Shown one piece after another: positions 37,881-49,300 of a stretch of 64,000 bases of DNA. Source of the stretch: Stenotrophomonas rhizophila (GTDB taxonomy: Bacteria > Pseudomonadota > Gammaproteobacteria > Xanthomonadales > Xanthomonadaceae). The translations under genes and the position numbers were made by a program. The stretch covers positions 1 through 64,000 of the forward strand of contig NZ_JACWUO010000017.1 of NCBI RefSeq assembly GCF_020857975.1, read 5' to 3'. Below the pieces are notes generated by a model. It saw only the letters and a list, made by a program, of their open reading frames with translations, searched no databases and had not been told where the DNA came from. The stretch's first letter is position 1. Each line of letters opens with the position of its first letter.

Positions 37881-39137
37881 ATGTCCAACGGTACCCTGCT
37901 GTACGCCCAGTCAGGCGGCGTCACCGCCGCCATCAATGCCACCGCCTCGGCCGTGATCAGCACCGCCCGGGCCAAGGGAATCAAGGTCTTGGCCGCGCGC
38001 AACGGCATCCTCGGCGCGCTGCGCGAGGAGCTGATCGACACCACCCGGGAGTCGGCTGCGGCGATCGCCGCGCTGGCCCACACCCCCGGCGGGGCGTTCG
38101 GCTCGTGCCGCTACAAGCTCAAGTCGATCGACGCCGACCGGGCCAAGTACGCGCGCCTGCTGGAGGTGCTGCGCGCCCACGACGTGCGCTGGTTCCTCTA
38201 CAACGGCGGCAACGATTCGGCCGATACCGCCTGGAAGGTCTCCCAGCTGGCCAAGGCGTTCGACTACGACCTGACCTGCATCGGCGTACCCAAGACCATC
38301 GACAACGACCTGGCGGTGACCGACACCTGCCCGGGTTTCGGCTCGGCGGCCAAGTACACCGCCGTGTCGGTGCGCGAGGCGGCGCTGGACGTGGCGGCGA
38401 TGGCCGAAACCTCGACCAAGGTATTCGTCTATGAGGCGATGGGCCGCCATGCCGGTTGGCTGGCGGCGGCCGCCGGCCTGGCCGGGGAAGGCCCCGACGA
38501 TGCCCCGCATATCATCCTGCTGCCCGAGCGCGCCTATGACGAGGCCGCGTTCCTGGCCAGGGTCAAGCAGGTGGTCGAGCGGGTCGGCTATTGCGTGGTG
38601 GTGGCCTCCGAAGGCATCCAGACCGCCGACGGCCGTTTCATCGCCGATGCCGGCGGCGGCAAGGATTCGTTCGGGCATACCCAGCTGGGCGGCGTGGCCT
38701 CGCAGCTGGCCGCGCGGGTCAAGGATGCGCTCGGCTACAAGGTGCATTGGACGATGCCCGACTACCTGCAGCGGTCGGCCCGCCACATCGCGTCCAAGAC
38801 CGACTGGGAACAGGCCCAGGCGGTGGGCAAGGCCGCAGTGCAGTTCGCGCTGAAGGGCCACAACGCGGTGATGCCGGTGATCGTGCGCACCAGCGACAAG
38901 CCCTACCGCTGGAAGATCGAGGCCGCGCCGCTGCACAAGGTGGCCAACCACGAAAAGAAGATGCCGGCCAGCTTCATCGGCAAGGACGGGTTCGGCATCA
39001 CCGCCAAGGCGCGCGCCTACCTGTCGCCGCTGATCAAGGGCGAGGCGCCGCTACCGTACGGGGCCGACGGCCTGCCCAAGTACGTCACGCTCAAGAACGT
39101 GGCGGTAAAGAAGAAGTTGCCGCCGTTCGAGGGCTGA
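37881..39137 (+). CDS. pfp: diphosphate-dependent 6-phosphofructokinase
   Basis: Enzyme of 418 residues that phosphorylates fructose 6-phosphate reversibly with pyrophosphate in place of ATP. The block GVPKTIDNDLAVTDTCPGFGSA is typical of the PPi-dependent group, and the phosphate-donor site reads NGGNDSADT. Xanthomonads are known for a PPi-type enzyme in glycolysis. The start is ATG 37881. The H+-pyrophosphatase gene lies 1.2 kb downstream on the same strand, fitting a pyrophosphate-based energy economy. Confidence 0.95.
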   Translation: MSNGTLLYAQSGGVTAAINATASAVISTARAKGIKVLAARNGILGALREELIDTTRESAAAIAALAHTPGGAFGSCRYKLKSIDADRAKYARLLEVLRAHDVRWFLYNGGNDSADTAWKVSQLAKAFDYDLTCIGVPKTIDNDLAVTDTCPGFGSAAKYTAVSVREAALDVAAMAETSTKVFVYEAMGRHAGWLAAAAGLAGEGPDDAPHIILLPERAYDEAAFLARVKQVVERVGYCVVVASEGIQTADGRFIADAGGGKDSFGHTQLGGVASQLAARVKDALGYKVHWTMPDYLQRSARHIASKTDWEQAQAVGKAAVQFALKGHNAVMPVIVRTSDKPYRWKIEAAPLHKVANHEKKMPASFIGKDGFGITAKARAYLSPLIKGEAPLPYGADGLPKYVTLKNVAVKKKLPPFEG

Positions 39138-39144
39138 TACCGGG

Positions 39145-39257
39145 GTAGGTCCGAGCCACGCTCGGACACCGCGGCGCCGGAACGCGGCGCGGGAATGAAG
39201 TCCGACCATGGGTCGAATCCACCGATGGTGGTCCGGTCGCGGCCGACCGCGGCCGGA
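39145..39257. repeat. cluster of REP-like palindromes
   Basis: GTAGGTCCGAGCCACGCTCGGAC (39145-39167) is followed by a GTCCGACCATGGGTCGAAT palindrome near 39200 and a GGTCCGGTCGCGGCCGACCGCGGCCGGACC palindrome near 39230-39257. The cluster lies between the convergent pfp and the secreted protein gene. Confidence 0.7.
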
Positions 39258-39281
39258 CCTGCCCATTGCGCCTTGCCTCGG

Positions 39282-39785
39282 TTACCGGCAGGGCTTGCCT
39301 TCCACCTTCATCTGCGCGGCGAACATCGGCACCTGCGCGATCTTGCCGGCGGCGGCCTGTTTCTTGGCCTCTTCCAGGTAGATGCGCGACTGGCCCTGGC
39401 CGTCCAGCACCGGCTTCTGCTCCACCGGCATGCGCCAGACCTGCACCACCGCCTGCTGCGCCGGGCAGCCGGCATTGGGCACGCGGATCACATCGTTGAG
39501 CTTCCAGCCCTTGGCGGTGCTGGGCTGGGCCTTGTCGAAATCGACGAACCGCGCGCGCGCCTGGCACTGTTCGCTGGTGCGCACCACGGCGAACTTGTAT
39601 GGCTGCGCCGGATCGGCGGTGAACATGCCTTCCAGCCGCGCGCAGGCTTCGGGGATCTGGCGCAGCGTATGCGCCGCACCCACCGCCTGCGGTGCGCCGG
39701 CGGCACGTTTCAGTTCGGGGGTTTCAGCGGCGCTGGCGGCCACGGCGGGCAACAGGGCCAGCCAGAGCAGGTGACGAGCGGACAT
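39282..39785 (-). CDS. hypothetical secreted protein
   Basis: Protein of 167 residues that I do not recognise. A signal peptide (MSARHLLWLALLPAVAASAA) points to export to the periplasm. The mature part has four cysteines, in EACAR, EQCQA, AGCPA and the C-terminal GKPCR, compatible with two disulphides. It lies between pfp and hppA on the opposite strand. Confidence 0.7.
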   Translation of the reverse strand: MSARHLLWLALLPAVAASAAETPELKRAAGAPQAVGAAHTLRQIPEACARLEGMFTADPAQPYKFAVVRTSEQCQARARFVDFDKAQPSTAKGWKLNDVIRVPNAGCPAQQAVVQVWRMPVEQKPVLDGQGQSRIYLEEAKKQAAAGKIAQVPMFAAQMKVEGKPCR

Positions 39786-40312
39786 GGCGGAACTCCGATG
39801 CTGGGGATGGGCCGAGGCTGCCAGCCCATGGCTGAACGGCACGGCAAAGCCCACAGCCCATCAACCTGCGGCTGGATCTGAAAGCGGCTGGCCAAGCCCC
39901 CTGGGTCGGGGGCGGCCGCACAGCGGCGGGGGTCTGGAGGCTGATACGAGGGGCCCATGGTTTGCGCAGCAAAGCATGGGGCGACAGCGTGAAGGCAATC
40001 GCAGGAGCGATGTCCAACATTGCCCCCAAGGGAAGGCGGGTGTAGTGCGATGGTGCTTCCCCGTGGTTGCCGGCCAGCGGCCGGCACTACCTGGCTGCGG
40101 ATGGGCTTGCGTGGTTGCCGGCCAGCGGCCGGCACTACCGGTATTCGGGCTGTGCCCGCATACTGCGGCCACCAGGGATTGCTGAACACCGCCACACGCT
40201 TGAAGACCGGGCACGGTCTGCACGGGTTGGTTCAAGGTTGCAGCCCGTTGTGCCCCCGCGTGGACAGGTTCATCCGTTCGTCTGGATGCCATTCCATCAC
40301 CCGGGAGGGGAC
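39786..40312. other. intergenic region upstream of hppA
   Basis: No gene is supported in these 527 bases. A 28-bp unit, GTGGTTGCCGGCCAGCGG followed by CCGGCACTAC, occurs twice as a direct repeat at 40063-40090 and 40111-40138; each is a GTAG-type palindrome on the minus strand. A stem CCATGGTTTGC/GCAAAGCATGG with one mismatch is at about 39956-39977. GGGAGGGG just before ATG 40313 is the hppA ribosome binding site. Confidence 0.6.
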
Positions 40313-42340
<2,028 letters not shown>

Positions 42341-42341
42341 G

Positions 42342-42372
42342 CGCCCCCGACGGGGCCGGCACCGTCGGGGGC
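42342..42372 (+). terminator. hairpin after hppA
   Basis: GCCCCCGACGG pairs with CCGTCGGGGGC directly after the hppA stop. There is no T run; further GC-rich REP-like palindromes (GGCCGGGCCAGCGGCCGG, to about 42415) follow. Confidence 0.55.
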
Positions 42373-42501
42373 CGTGGTGCCCCGGCCAACGGCCGGGCCA
42401 GCGGCCGGGCACCGGACCGCGCAGCCCCTCCCCGATCCGGCGATGACGGCCTCACCTGCCTGCACCGATAATGGCCGCCACACCTGTCCGGACACCCCAC
42501 G

Positions 42502-42759
42502 ATGATCACCACCGAACCACGCATGACCAATCTGTTCCTGCAACTGGGCCTGGAGGCCTCCGAAGCAGCCATCGCCGGCTTCATCGGCAGCCACCAGCTG
42601 CCCACCGAGGTCGCCCTGGTCGATGCGCCGTACTGGAATGATGGCCAGCGCTAGTTCCTGGCCGAGCAGCTCAGATCCGATGCGGACTGGACCATCATCG
42701 TAGATGAACTGGGCGAGGCCCTGCATGCCGACGCCGTCGCTCGGCAGACCCATGCCTGA
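42502..42759 (+). pseudogene. DUF2789 family gene interrupted by an in-frame TAG
   Basis: The frame starting ATG 42502 encodes MTNLFLQLGLEASEAAIAGF and continues to DAPYWNDGQR, then meets TAG at 42652-42654 (codon 51). It continues in the same frame with FLAEQLRSDADWTIIVDELG to TGA 42757-42759. Both halves match one DUF2789 domain, normally about 75 residues. So the gene is broken by a point nonsense change, or the codon is read through. The first half alone would be a 50-residue protein. A hairpin follows. DUF2789 has no known function. Confidence 0.8.
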
Positions 42760-42766
42760 CCCCAAC

Positions 42767-42795
42767 CCCAGGGACCGGCCGTGCCGGTCCCTGGG
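42767..42795 (+). terminator. hairpin after the DUF2789 gene
   Basis: CCCAGGGACCGG pairs perfectly with CCGGTCCCTGGG around CCGTG. There is no T run. It separates the DUF2789 remnant from the convergent six-cysteine gene. Confidence 0.6.
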
Positions 42796-42863
42796 ACTGC
42801 AACGACCCCGCAGCACCCGCAACGGTCCGTGGACTGGCCGCTGGCGATGCCAGCCGGCGCCCG

Positions 42864-43373
42864 CTACAGGCAATCGGTCAAGCCGTCATAGATGCTGACG
42901 GTGGTTCCCGGCAGCGGCACATGCAGTGCCTTGTCCCCCGCCTGCTCCAGGGTATGCAGCAGCAGTTCCAATGAAGTTCCCGCCGCCAGCGGCGTCGGGC
43001 AGGTCCAGGTGCGCGCGTCCACGTCGATGCCGCCGCTGCCGGTATCCACCCAGGCAGTGCTGCCGGTAAAGGTCCAGGCGCAGGCCTGCACCCGCCCGGT
43101 GGCCACCGCCACCGAGCAGCGGAACCGCAGCGCCTGCAGGTTGCTGTACTCCCCTTCGCAGAAGGTGTCCCCGCAGATGTAGTCGAAGCCGCGCACCAGT
43201 TGCGCTTCCACCGCACGGAACCGCGCCCAGCCTTCGCCAGGCGTGGGGTAGTCGCGGGCGTCCGCATAGGCCGGCGCGACCTGGGCGGGGGCGGTCGCCA
43301 TGGCGCTCGATACGGCAAGCAGGACAAGCAGCAGCGCAGCGCTGCAGGAGAGGGAAGTACGGAGGGTAGTCAT
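42864..43373 (-). CDS. secreted six-cysteine protein, copy A (unknown family)
   Basis: Protein of 169 residues with a signal peptide (core ALLLVLLAVSS, cut near AMA). The mature part has Cys at 67, 72, 86, 98, 125 and 168, probably three disulphides. The central motif is CGDTFCEGEYSNLQALRFRC. The neighbouring gene encodes a paralogue with the same cysteine spacing, so this is a tandem duplication. I do not recognise the family or its function. The start is ATG 43371-43373. Confidence 0.75.
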   Translation of the reverse strand: MTTLRTSLSCSAALLLVLLAVSSAMATAPAQVAPAYADARDYPTPGEGWARFRAVEAQLVRGFDYICGDTFCEGEYSNLQALRFRCSVAVATGRVQACAWTFTGSTAWVDTGSGGIDVDARTWTCPTPLAAGTSLELLLHTLEQAGDKALHVPLPGTTVSIYDGLTDCL

Positions 43374-43430
43374 GCGCGTGCGCTCCTGGCGGAAGAAACA
43401 AGCGGGAGCCGGCCTCATGACCGGCCAGGT

Positions 43431-43916
43431 TCAATGCAGGCAATCAGACAGGGCTTCATGGATCGACCGCCCCGAACCGGGCAGCGGCGCCAGCAATGGC
43501 CGTGGCCCGGCCAGCGCGGCATGGAACACCTCCACCGGCGTATCCAGCGCCAGCGGTGCGGCGCAGGCCCAGGTGCGGTTGTCGTCCAGCAGGGCACCGC
43601 TGGACGGGTCGACGTCCAGGTTGCCGCCGCCCACCACCAGCACGCAGCCCTGAAGCGTGCCGCTGGCCGCGCGTACCGAACAGCGGAACTGCAGCGCGAT
43701 CAGGTTGCTGTACTCGCCTTCGCAGTAAGTGTCGGGGCAAATCTCGTCGAAATCGGCGATCAGCCGATCCTGCAGGTCATAGAAACGGTCCCAGTTGGCC
43801 TCATCGGTGGGGAAATCGATCAGATCGACGAAGGCCGCCGCGCGCGCCGGGGCAACGGCGGCAGCCAGCAGCAGGGCCAACGCCAGGGTGGGCAGTACAC
43901 GCAGGATCGGGTTCAT
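43431..43916 (-). CDS. secreted six-cysteine protein, copy B (unknown family)
   Basis: Protein of 161 residues with a signal peptide ending APARAAA. Cysteines lie at 60, 65, 79, 91, 118 and 159; the first four gaps (5, 14, 12, 27) are identical to copy A. The motif is CPDTYCEGEYSNLIALQFRC. ATG 43914-43916 is preferred because GGAG lies eight bases upstream; ATG 43920-43922 would put that sequence too close. It precedes copy A on the same strand, 57 bases apart, and is divergent from ppa. Confidence 0.75.
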   Translation of the reverse strand: MNPILRVLPTLALALLLAAAVAPARAAAFVDLIDFPTDEANWDRFYDLQDRLIADFDEICPDTYCEGEYSNLIALQFRCSVRAASGTLQGCVLVVGGGNLDVDPSSGALLDDNRTWACAAPLALDTPVEVFHAALAGPRPLLAPLPGSGRSIHEALSDCLH

Positions 43917-44184
43917 CGCCATGCTCCAGAAGGGCTGTGGCCAGCATCGCGCGCGCACCGGCCATGCACTATCGGCAATCCCGGAACTGCCCGTCGGTCC
44001 AGTGCGGCCCGGGCCGTCGCCGGCAGCCTGGGCGGCGGGTCGGCAAACCCCGACCCGGGCGCCCCGCCCGGCAACCGCCGATGCCCCGGCGCAGCCTTTC
44101 CTGCCCCCGCCGCTGCACGGCACGCGGCAAAGGCATAAAATGTCGGACTTTGCGCCCCCTTATCCCCCTCAGCTGGAGCACACC

Positions 44185-44721
44185 ATGGGTCTGGAACTCG
44201 TTTCGCCGGGCAAGAATCCGCCGGAAGAAATCAACGTCATCATCGAGATCCCGAAGGACTCGGAGCCGGTGAAGTACGAAGTGGACAAGGAAACCGGCGC
44301 GATCTTCGTCGACCGCATCCTGTCCACCCCGATGCGCTACCCCTGCAACTACGGCTACGTGCCGAGCACCCTGTGCGGCGATGGCGACCCGGCCGACGTG
44401 CTGGTGGTGCTGCCGCTGCCGCTGGTGCCCGGTTCGGTGGTGCGCTGCCGTCCGGTCGGCGTGCTCAAGATGAGCGATGAGGCCGGCAGCGACGAGAAGA
44501 TCCTGGCCGTGCCGATCTCCAAGGTGTTCAGCGGCTACGCCCACGTCGAAGACATCGGGCAGGTGTCCAGCCACTGGCTGGAGCGCATCGGCCACTTCTT
44601 CGAGCACTACAAGGATCTGGAAAAGGGCAAGTGGGTCAAGCTCGACGGCTGGGGCGGCGCGGCCGAAGCCAAGCAGATTCTGGTCGATGCCCACCAGCGT
44701 TACCTCGGCAACATCGCCTGA
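44185..44721 (+). CDS. ppa: inorganic pyrophosphatase
   Basis: Soluble family I pyrophosphatase of 178 residues that hydrolyses PPi to phosphate. The metal-binding signature DGDPADVLV is present, preceded by MRYPCNYGYVPSTL. The start is ATG 44185 (MGLELVSPGKNPPEEIN); another ATG 15 codons upstream is less likely. TAAAAT at 44136-44141 may be its -10 box. A strong terminator follows. Confidence 0.96.
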   Translation: MGLELVSPGKNPPEEINVIIEIPKDSEPVKYEVDKETGAIFVDRILSTPMRYPCNYGYVPSTLCGDGDPADVLVVLPLPLVPGSVVRCRPVGVLKMSDEAGSDEKILAVPISKVFSGYAHVEDIGQVSSHWLERIGHFFEHYKDLEKGKWVKLDGWGGAAEAKQILVDAHQRYLGNIA

Positions 44722-44730
44722 GACTGAACG

Positions 44731-44778
44731 ACATCGCCCTGGCGCAGCCGCGCCAGAGCGATGTGCATCACGTTTTTT
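44731..44778 (+). terminator. intrinsic terminator of ppa
   Basis: ACATCGC-CTGGCGC pairs with GCGCCAG-GCGATGT, followed within about ten bases by TTTTTT. It lies ten bases after the ppa stop. Confidence 0.85.
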
Positions 44779-44873
44779 GAAGGCGGCACATCACTATTTG
44801 CGCCGAATTGGGTACATTGCGTCTTCACATCGTCCACGGTGGGCTTCACCGTGGTCAGACAGGGGACCGTGTC

Positions 44874-45995
44874 GTGCGCATTCTGCTAGTTGGGGACCAG
44901 GCCAGCCTCTCGGCTGAGCTGATCGATTTCATTGCCGATCTTGGGGAAGAGTGGCAACCGCTGACCGCTGCCGATGGGCAGTCCGCCATGAGCATCGTCG
45001 CGAGCACCGCGGTGGATGCGGTCATCGCCTGCCCGGCCCTGCCCGATCTCAATGCCACCACCCTGCTGGGGCAGATCCGTACGCTGCGCCCGGAAACCAT
45101 CCGCATCGCGCTGGTCGACGCCGAGCAGGGCAACCGCCCGCCGCCGGCGCGCCTGATCGGCGTGGCGCACCGCTTCCTGCCGCTGCCGCTGGCACCGGAA
45201 GTGCTGCTTGAAGCCCTGACCAGCCTGGAAGAGCTGCGTGAGCTGCTGGACAGCGCGCGCCTGCGCAGCGCGATCGGCCGGATCGAGAAGCTGCCCTCGC
45301 CGCCGCACCTGTACCTGAGCCTGACCCAGGCCCTGGAACACGACGACGACACCAATACCGCCGATGTCTCCAAGCTGGTGTCGGCCGACCCGGCCATTGC
45401 GGCCAAGGTGCTGCAGCTGTCCAACTCGGCGTTCTTCAACAGCGGCCGGACCATTTCCGACCTGCGCACCGCGGTAACCCGGCTGGGCCTGTCGACCCTG
45501 CGCGACCTGGTACTGGCCAGCGAAGTGTTCTCCGCCTCGGCGCTGTCCGGTGCCGAGCGCAACTCGCTGCAGCAGCGCGCATTGCTGGCCTCGCGTCTGG
45601 CGGCCAAGCTGCTGCCCGACTCCAGCGCCGAGCTGGGCGCCACCGCCGCGCTGCTGGCCGACATCGGCCTGCTGCTGCCGGGCGTGCGCAACGAACGTGG
45701 CGAGCCGGCCGATGCCGCCGACGACCGCCCCGGCCACGCCGAGGCCGGCGCCTACCTGCTGGGCCTGTGGGGCCTGCCGATGCCGATCATCGAAGCGGTG
45801 GCCTTCCACCTGCAGCCGCAGAAGTCCAACACGCGCAGCTTCTGGGTGACCGGTGCGGTGCACGTTGCGCTGGCGCTGATCAACGGCGACCCGGTCGACG
45901 AGGAGTACCTGCAACGCGCCGGCGTGCTCAACAAGCTGCCGCAGTGGCGCGAGCATGCCAATGCACTGATGGGGCTGGTCGCCAGCGAGGCCTGA
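44874..45995 (+). CDS. HDOD domain protein with receiver-like N-terminus
   Basis: Protein of 373 residues. The first 120 or so resemble a response-regulator receiver fold (VRILLVGDQASLSAELIDFI), but the phospho-acceptor Asp position reads CPALPDLN, so it is probably not phosphorylated. Residues about 135-330 form an HDOD domain (LSADPAIAAKVLQLSNSAFF), found in signalling proteins without the catalytic HD pair. The start is GTG 44874 with AGGGGA upstream. A perfect 8-bp hairpin, CCACGGTG/CACCGTGG (44834-44854), lies in its leader. Confidence 0.85.
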   Translation: MRILLVGDQASLSAELIDFIADLGEEWQPLTAADGQSAMSIVASTAVDAVIACPALPDLNATTLLGQIRTLRPETIRIALVDAEQGNRPPPARLIGVAHRFLPLPLAPEVLLEALTSLEELRELLDSARLRSAIGRIEKLPSPPHLYLSLTQALEHDDDTNTADVSKLVSADPAIAAKVLQLSNSAFFNSGRTISDLRTAVTRLGLSTLRDLVLASEVFSASALSGAERNSLQQRALLASRLAAKLLPDSSAELGATAALLADIGLLLPGVRNERGEPADAADDRPGHAEAGAYLLGLWGLPMPIIEAVAFHLQPQKSNTRSFWVTGAVHVALALINGDPVDEEYLQRAGVLNKLPQWREHANALMGLVASEA

Positions 45996-46379
45996 GCGCA
46001 AGCCGCAACGATGACGCACCTCCCCATGCCCTGACCGGCGTGGCGCCCATGGCGACCGCCCGTGAGGCGCACGCCAGTGCGCGCATTTACCTGCCCTTCG
46101 CGGCATTTCACCCCCGGTGCGGTACGCGCACAGGGTTGGACTGGCCGTGCCCGGCCCGCCGCTGCCGCTCCATTTGTGCCCGCAGCGCCTGTCCCTGCAG
46201 GCGTTGCGCCGCTGCCAGATCGGATGATCGCCAGATTCAATCGGGTACAACTTATTGTATTTCCGGATCTTTACAAGGATCTCTATCCACCGCGATAGCG
46301 GAAATCCACAGACTGCGCGCCAATCAGGGCTTGGTGTCGTATCAGGCCTTGCATCCTTTCACTCCTGAACGGCTCGCAT
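45996..46379. other. upstream region of the autotransporter gene
   Basis: No gene is supported in these 384 bases. The right part is more AT-rich than its surroundings and contains the inverted repeat TACAA CTTA TTGTA (46246-46259), next to GGATCTTTACAAGGATC. The autotransporter promoter is most likely here. No good Shine-Dalgarno sequence precedes its ATG. Confidence 0.5.
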
Positions 46380-49300
46380 ATGACCCTCAAACACTCCCCA
46401 ACGGCGCGGCGCGCCCTCCGCCGCACCCTGCTGTCCACCGTCATCGCCACCGCCCTGGCCTCGGCCGGCGTGCAGGCCGCCGAGCCGGCCATGGACGCAG
46501 CCGGTGCGTTGCGCCAGACCCTGGCCGCGCGCTTCCAGCAGCCGGCCGCGACCTCCCCGGCCCTGGCACTGCGCGCGCTGCCGCGGATGGGGCAGACCTT
46601 CGAAGACGAATGCGATCCGGCCGATCCGGACTGCGAGCCGCCGCCGCCGGATCCGTGCGACCTGAATCCAGGCAACCCCGAGTTCTGCGATATCGAGCCG
46701 ATCTACAACCCCGGCCAGAACATCAAGATCAATACCGGCTACGTTGAACCCAGCCGCCCCGACAAGAACTATCAGTTCATGGAGGTCAGCGGCGATGGCT
46801 ACATCTGGGCCAAGGATGATGTGCACATCAACCTGAGCGGCGCGCAGCGCAACGCGATCTGGGGCCGCAGCGCCGATTCCACCATCCGCCTGGGCGCGGG
46901 CACCACCATCAATCTGGCCGGCAACATGATCGGCGTGATGGCCGATGCGGTGCGCAGTGATGGCAGCCACATCATCCTCGACGACGCGGTCATCAATGCG
47001 ACCAACTCCCACGCCACCAGCCACCCGCATACCAACGACGCGCTGCGCACCACCACCGCCGATGCGCTGATCGAGGGCAAGGTCAAGGTCACCAGCTCCG
47101 GCTCCAATGCGGCCAGCGCACATGCCGGCAACATGGATTTCCACGATTCCTCGTTCTCCACCACCGGTGAGGGCGTGCATACCCTGTATGCCAATGGCGA
47201 TTCCACAGACAACACCAATACCTGGATCCGCGGCGGCGGCACCATCGTCGTGCGCGACTCCAGCGTGCACCGCGGCTGGGGCGCCGGCTATGCCGCCTAC
47301 GCCACCGGAGGCCGCATCGAGCTGCATGACAGCACCGTGGACACCACCACCAACAACGCGCATGCGCTGTATGCCACCAACGGTGCCAACCGCGTGGCCG
47401 GCACCATCATCGCCAATGGCACCGATGTAAAGACCGTGGGTACCGGTGCGCATGCGGTGTTCGCCGACGGGCGCGGTGTGATCGCCATCAACGGCGGCGA
47501 CATCCAGACCACCGGCAACAATGCGTTCGGCCTGGTGGCCGACAATGGCGCATCGATCCAGGCGCTGTCACTGCCCGGCGGCAACCATGGCACCTCGGTA
47601 TCGACCACCGGCGCCAACGCGCACGCGATCATCGCGCGCAATGCCAGCAACATCGCCTTGAATGGCGGAGGCAGCATCAGTGCCCAGGGCGGCAGCGCGC
47701 ATGCGCTGTATGCCACCGGCGGCAGCAGCATCGCCATCCTCGACGCCGCCACCGACATCAGCGCCGAGGGCACCGGTGCCTACGGTGTGTTCGCCGAAGG
47801 CGCCAGCCAGATCCAGATCGCCGGCGGCTCGGTATCAAGCAAGGCCGATGACCGCCACGCCGTGTACGCCACCGGCGGCAGCACCGTCGCCTTCACCGAC
47901 AACCCGACCGCGATCTCCACCGAGGGCGCGCGCGCGCACGGTGCCTACGTCACCGGCGCCGACAGCCTGCTGGTCACCCAGGGTGGCAGCGTACGGACCG
48001 TGGGCGACCAGGCGCATGGCCTGTTCGCCGACGGCGCCCAGCTGGGCTCGCTCGGGGTGACCGACATCAGCACCCAAGGCAGCGGCTCGATCGGTGCCTG
48101 GGCGCATGCCGGCTCCACCCTGGTGATCGGCGGCGGTTCGATCACCACTGCCGGCGACGCTGCACACGGCCTGCTGGTCGATGGCGGCAGCAAGGGCATC
48201 ATCGACGGCGCGCCGATCCAGATCGCCACCACCGGCGACACTGCCTATGGCATCCACATCATGGAGGGCAGCCAGTTCGACGCGCAGGACACCGGCATCT
48301 CCACCACCGGCGCGCAGACCCACGCGCTGTTCGTGCAGGGCTCGCAGGCACAGCTGGGCCAGCTCGACATCGCCACCCTCGGTGAGCAGGCGGTCGGCGC
48401 CTATGCTAGCGACGCCTCCACCGTGGTCTTCAAGGGCGGCAAGCTGCGCACCGAAGGCAAGGGCGCCACTGCCCTGCTCGCCGACCACGACTCGCTGCTC
48501 GGCGCCCTGGGCCGCACCGAGGTGGAAACCCTGGGCGAAGATGCGATCGCCATGCACGCGCGCAACGACAGTACCTTGGTGCTTGACGGCGGCGGCAGCA
48601 TCACCACCGCCGGCGACAACGCACATGGCCTGTTCGCGCAGGACACCAGCCTGATCGACGCCGGTGGCGGCGCCTTCGACATCACCACCACCGGCCAGGA
48701 CGCCTACGGCGCCCATGTCGTCGACCAGGCCACGCTACTGACCAGCGGCGGCTCGGTCACCACCCGCGGCGATGGGAGCCACGGCCTGTTTGCCGACGCC
48801 GGTACGCTCGGCGCGATCGGCAACACCACCATCAGCACCGGCGGCCAGCAGGCCTTCGGTGCACGAGCGACCAATGCCGGTACGCTGTTGATCGGCGGTG
48901 GTTCGGTAGCCACCGCCGGTGATGGCGCGCATGCGCTGTACGCCGACGGTAACGGCACCGTGCTCGGCAGCGATGCGGCCATCGATATCAGCACCCAGGG
49001 TGCAGGTGCCCACGCTGCTTACGCCAGCAACGGCGGCAAGCTGCTGATCCAGGGCGGCTCAGTGCAGACCCACGGCGCCGACGCGCATGGTTTGTATGCC
49101 GACAACGCCGAACTGGCCACCGGCAGTGCGCTGCAGATCAGCACCGCGGGCGGCAACGCCATTGGTGCGCTGGCCAGCGGCAACGCCAGCCTGGAACTGC
49201 ACGGCGCGCAGATCAATACCGCTGGTCAGCAGGCGCATGGCCTGCTGGCTGACGGCGCCAGCATCACCTCCAGCGCCGCGGTGGATATCCACAGCCTGGG

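Noticed and set aside
39784..40185. Plus-strand open frame between the secreted protein gene and hppA
   Set aside because: It runs through REP palindromes, has no domain or good start context, and its repeated segments come from the direct repeat.
42652..42654. TAG as a recoding signal for pyrrolysine
   Set aside because: Nothing in the window supports recoding; a simple nonsense change is the economical reading.
46062..46298. 78-codon frame upstream of the autotransporter
   Set aside because: Pro/Ala/Arg-rich composition with no RBS or family match; more likely promoter and leader DNA.
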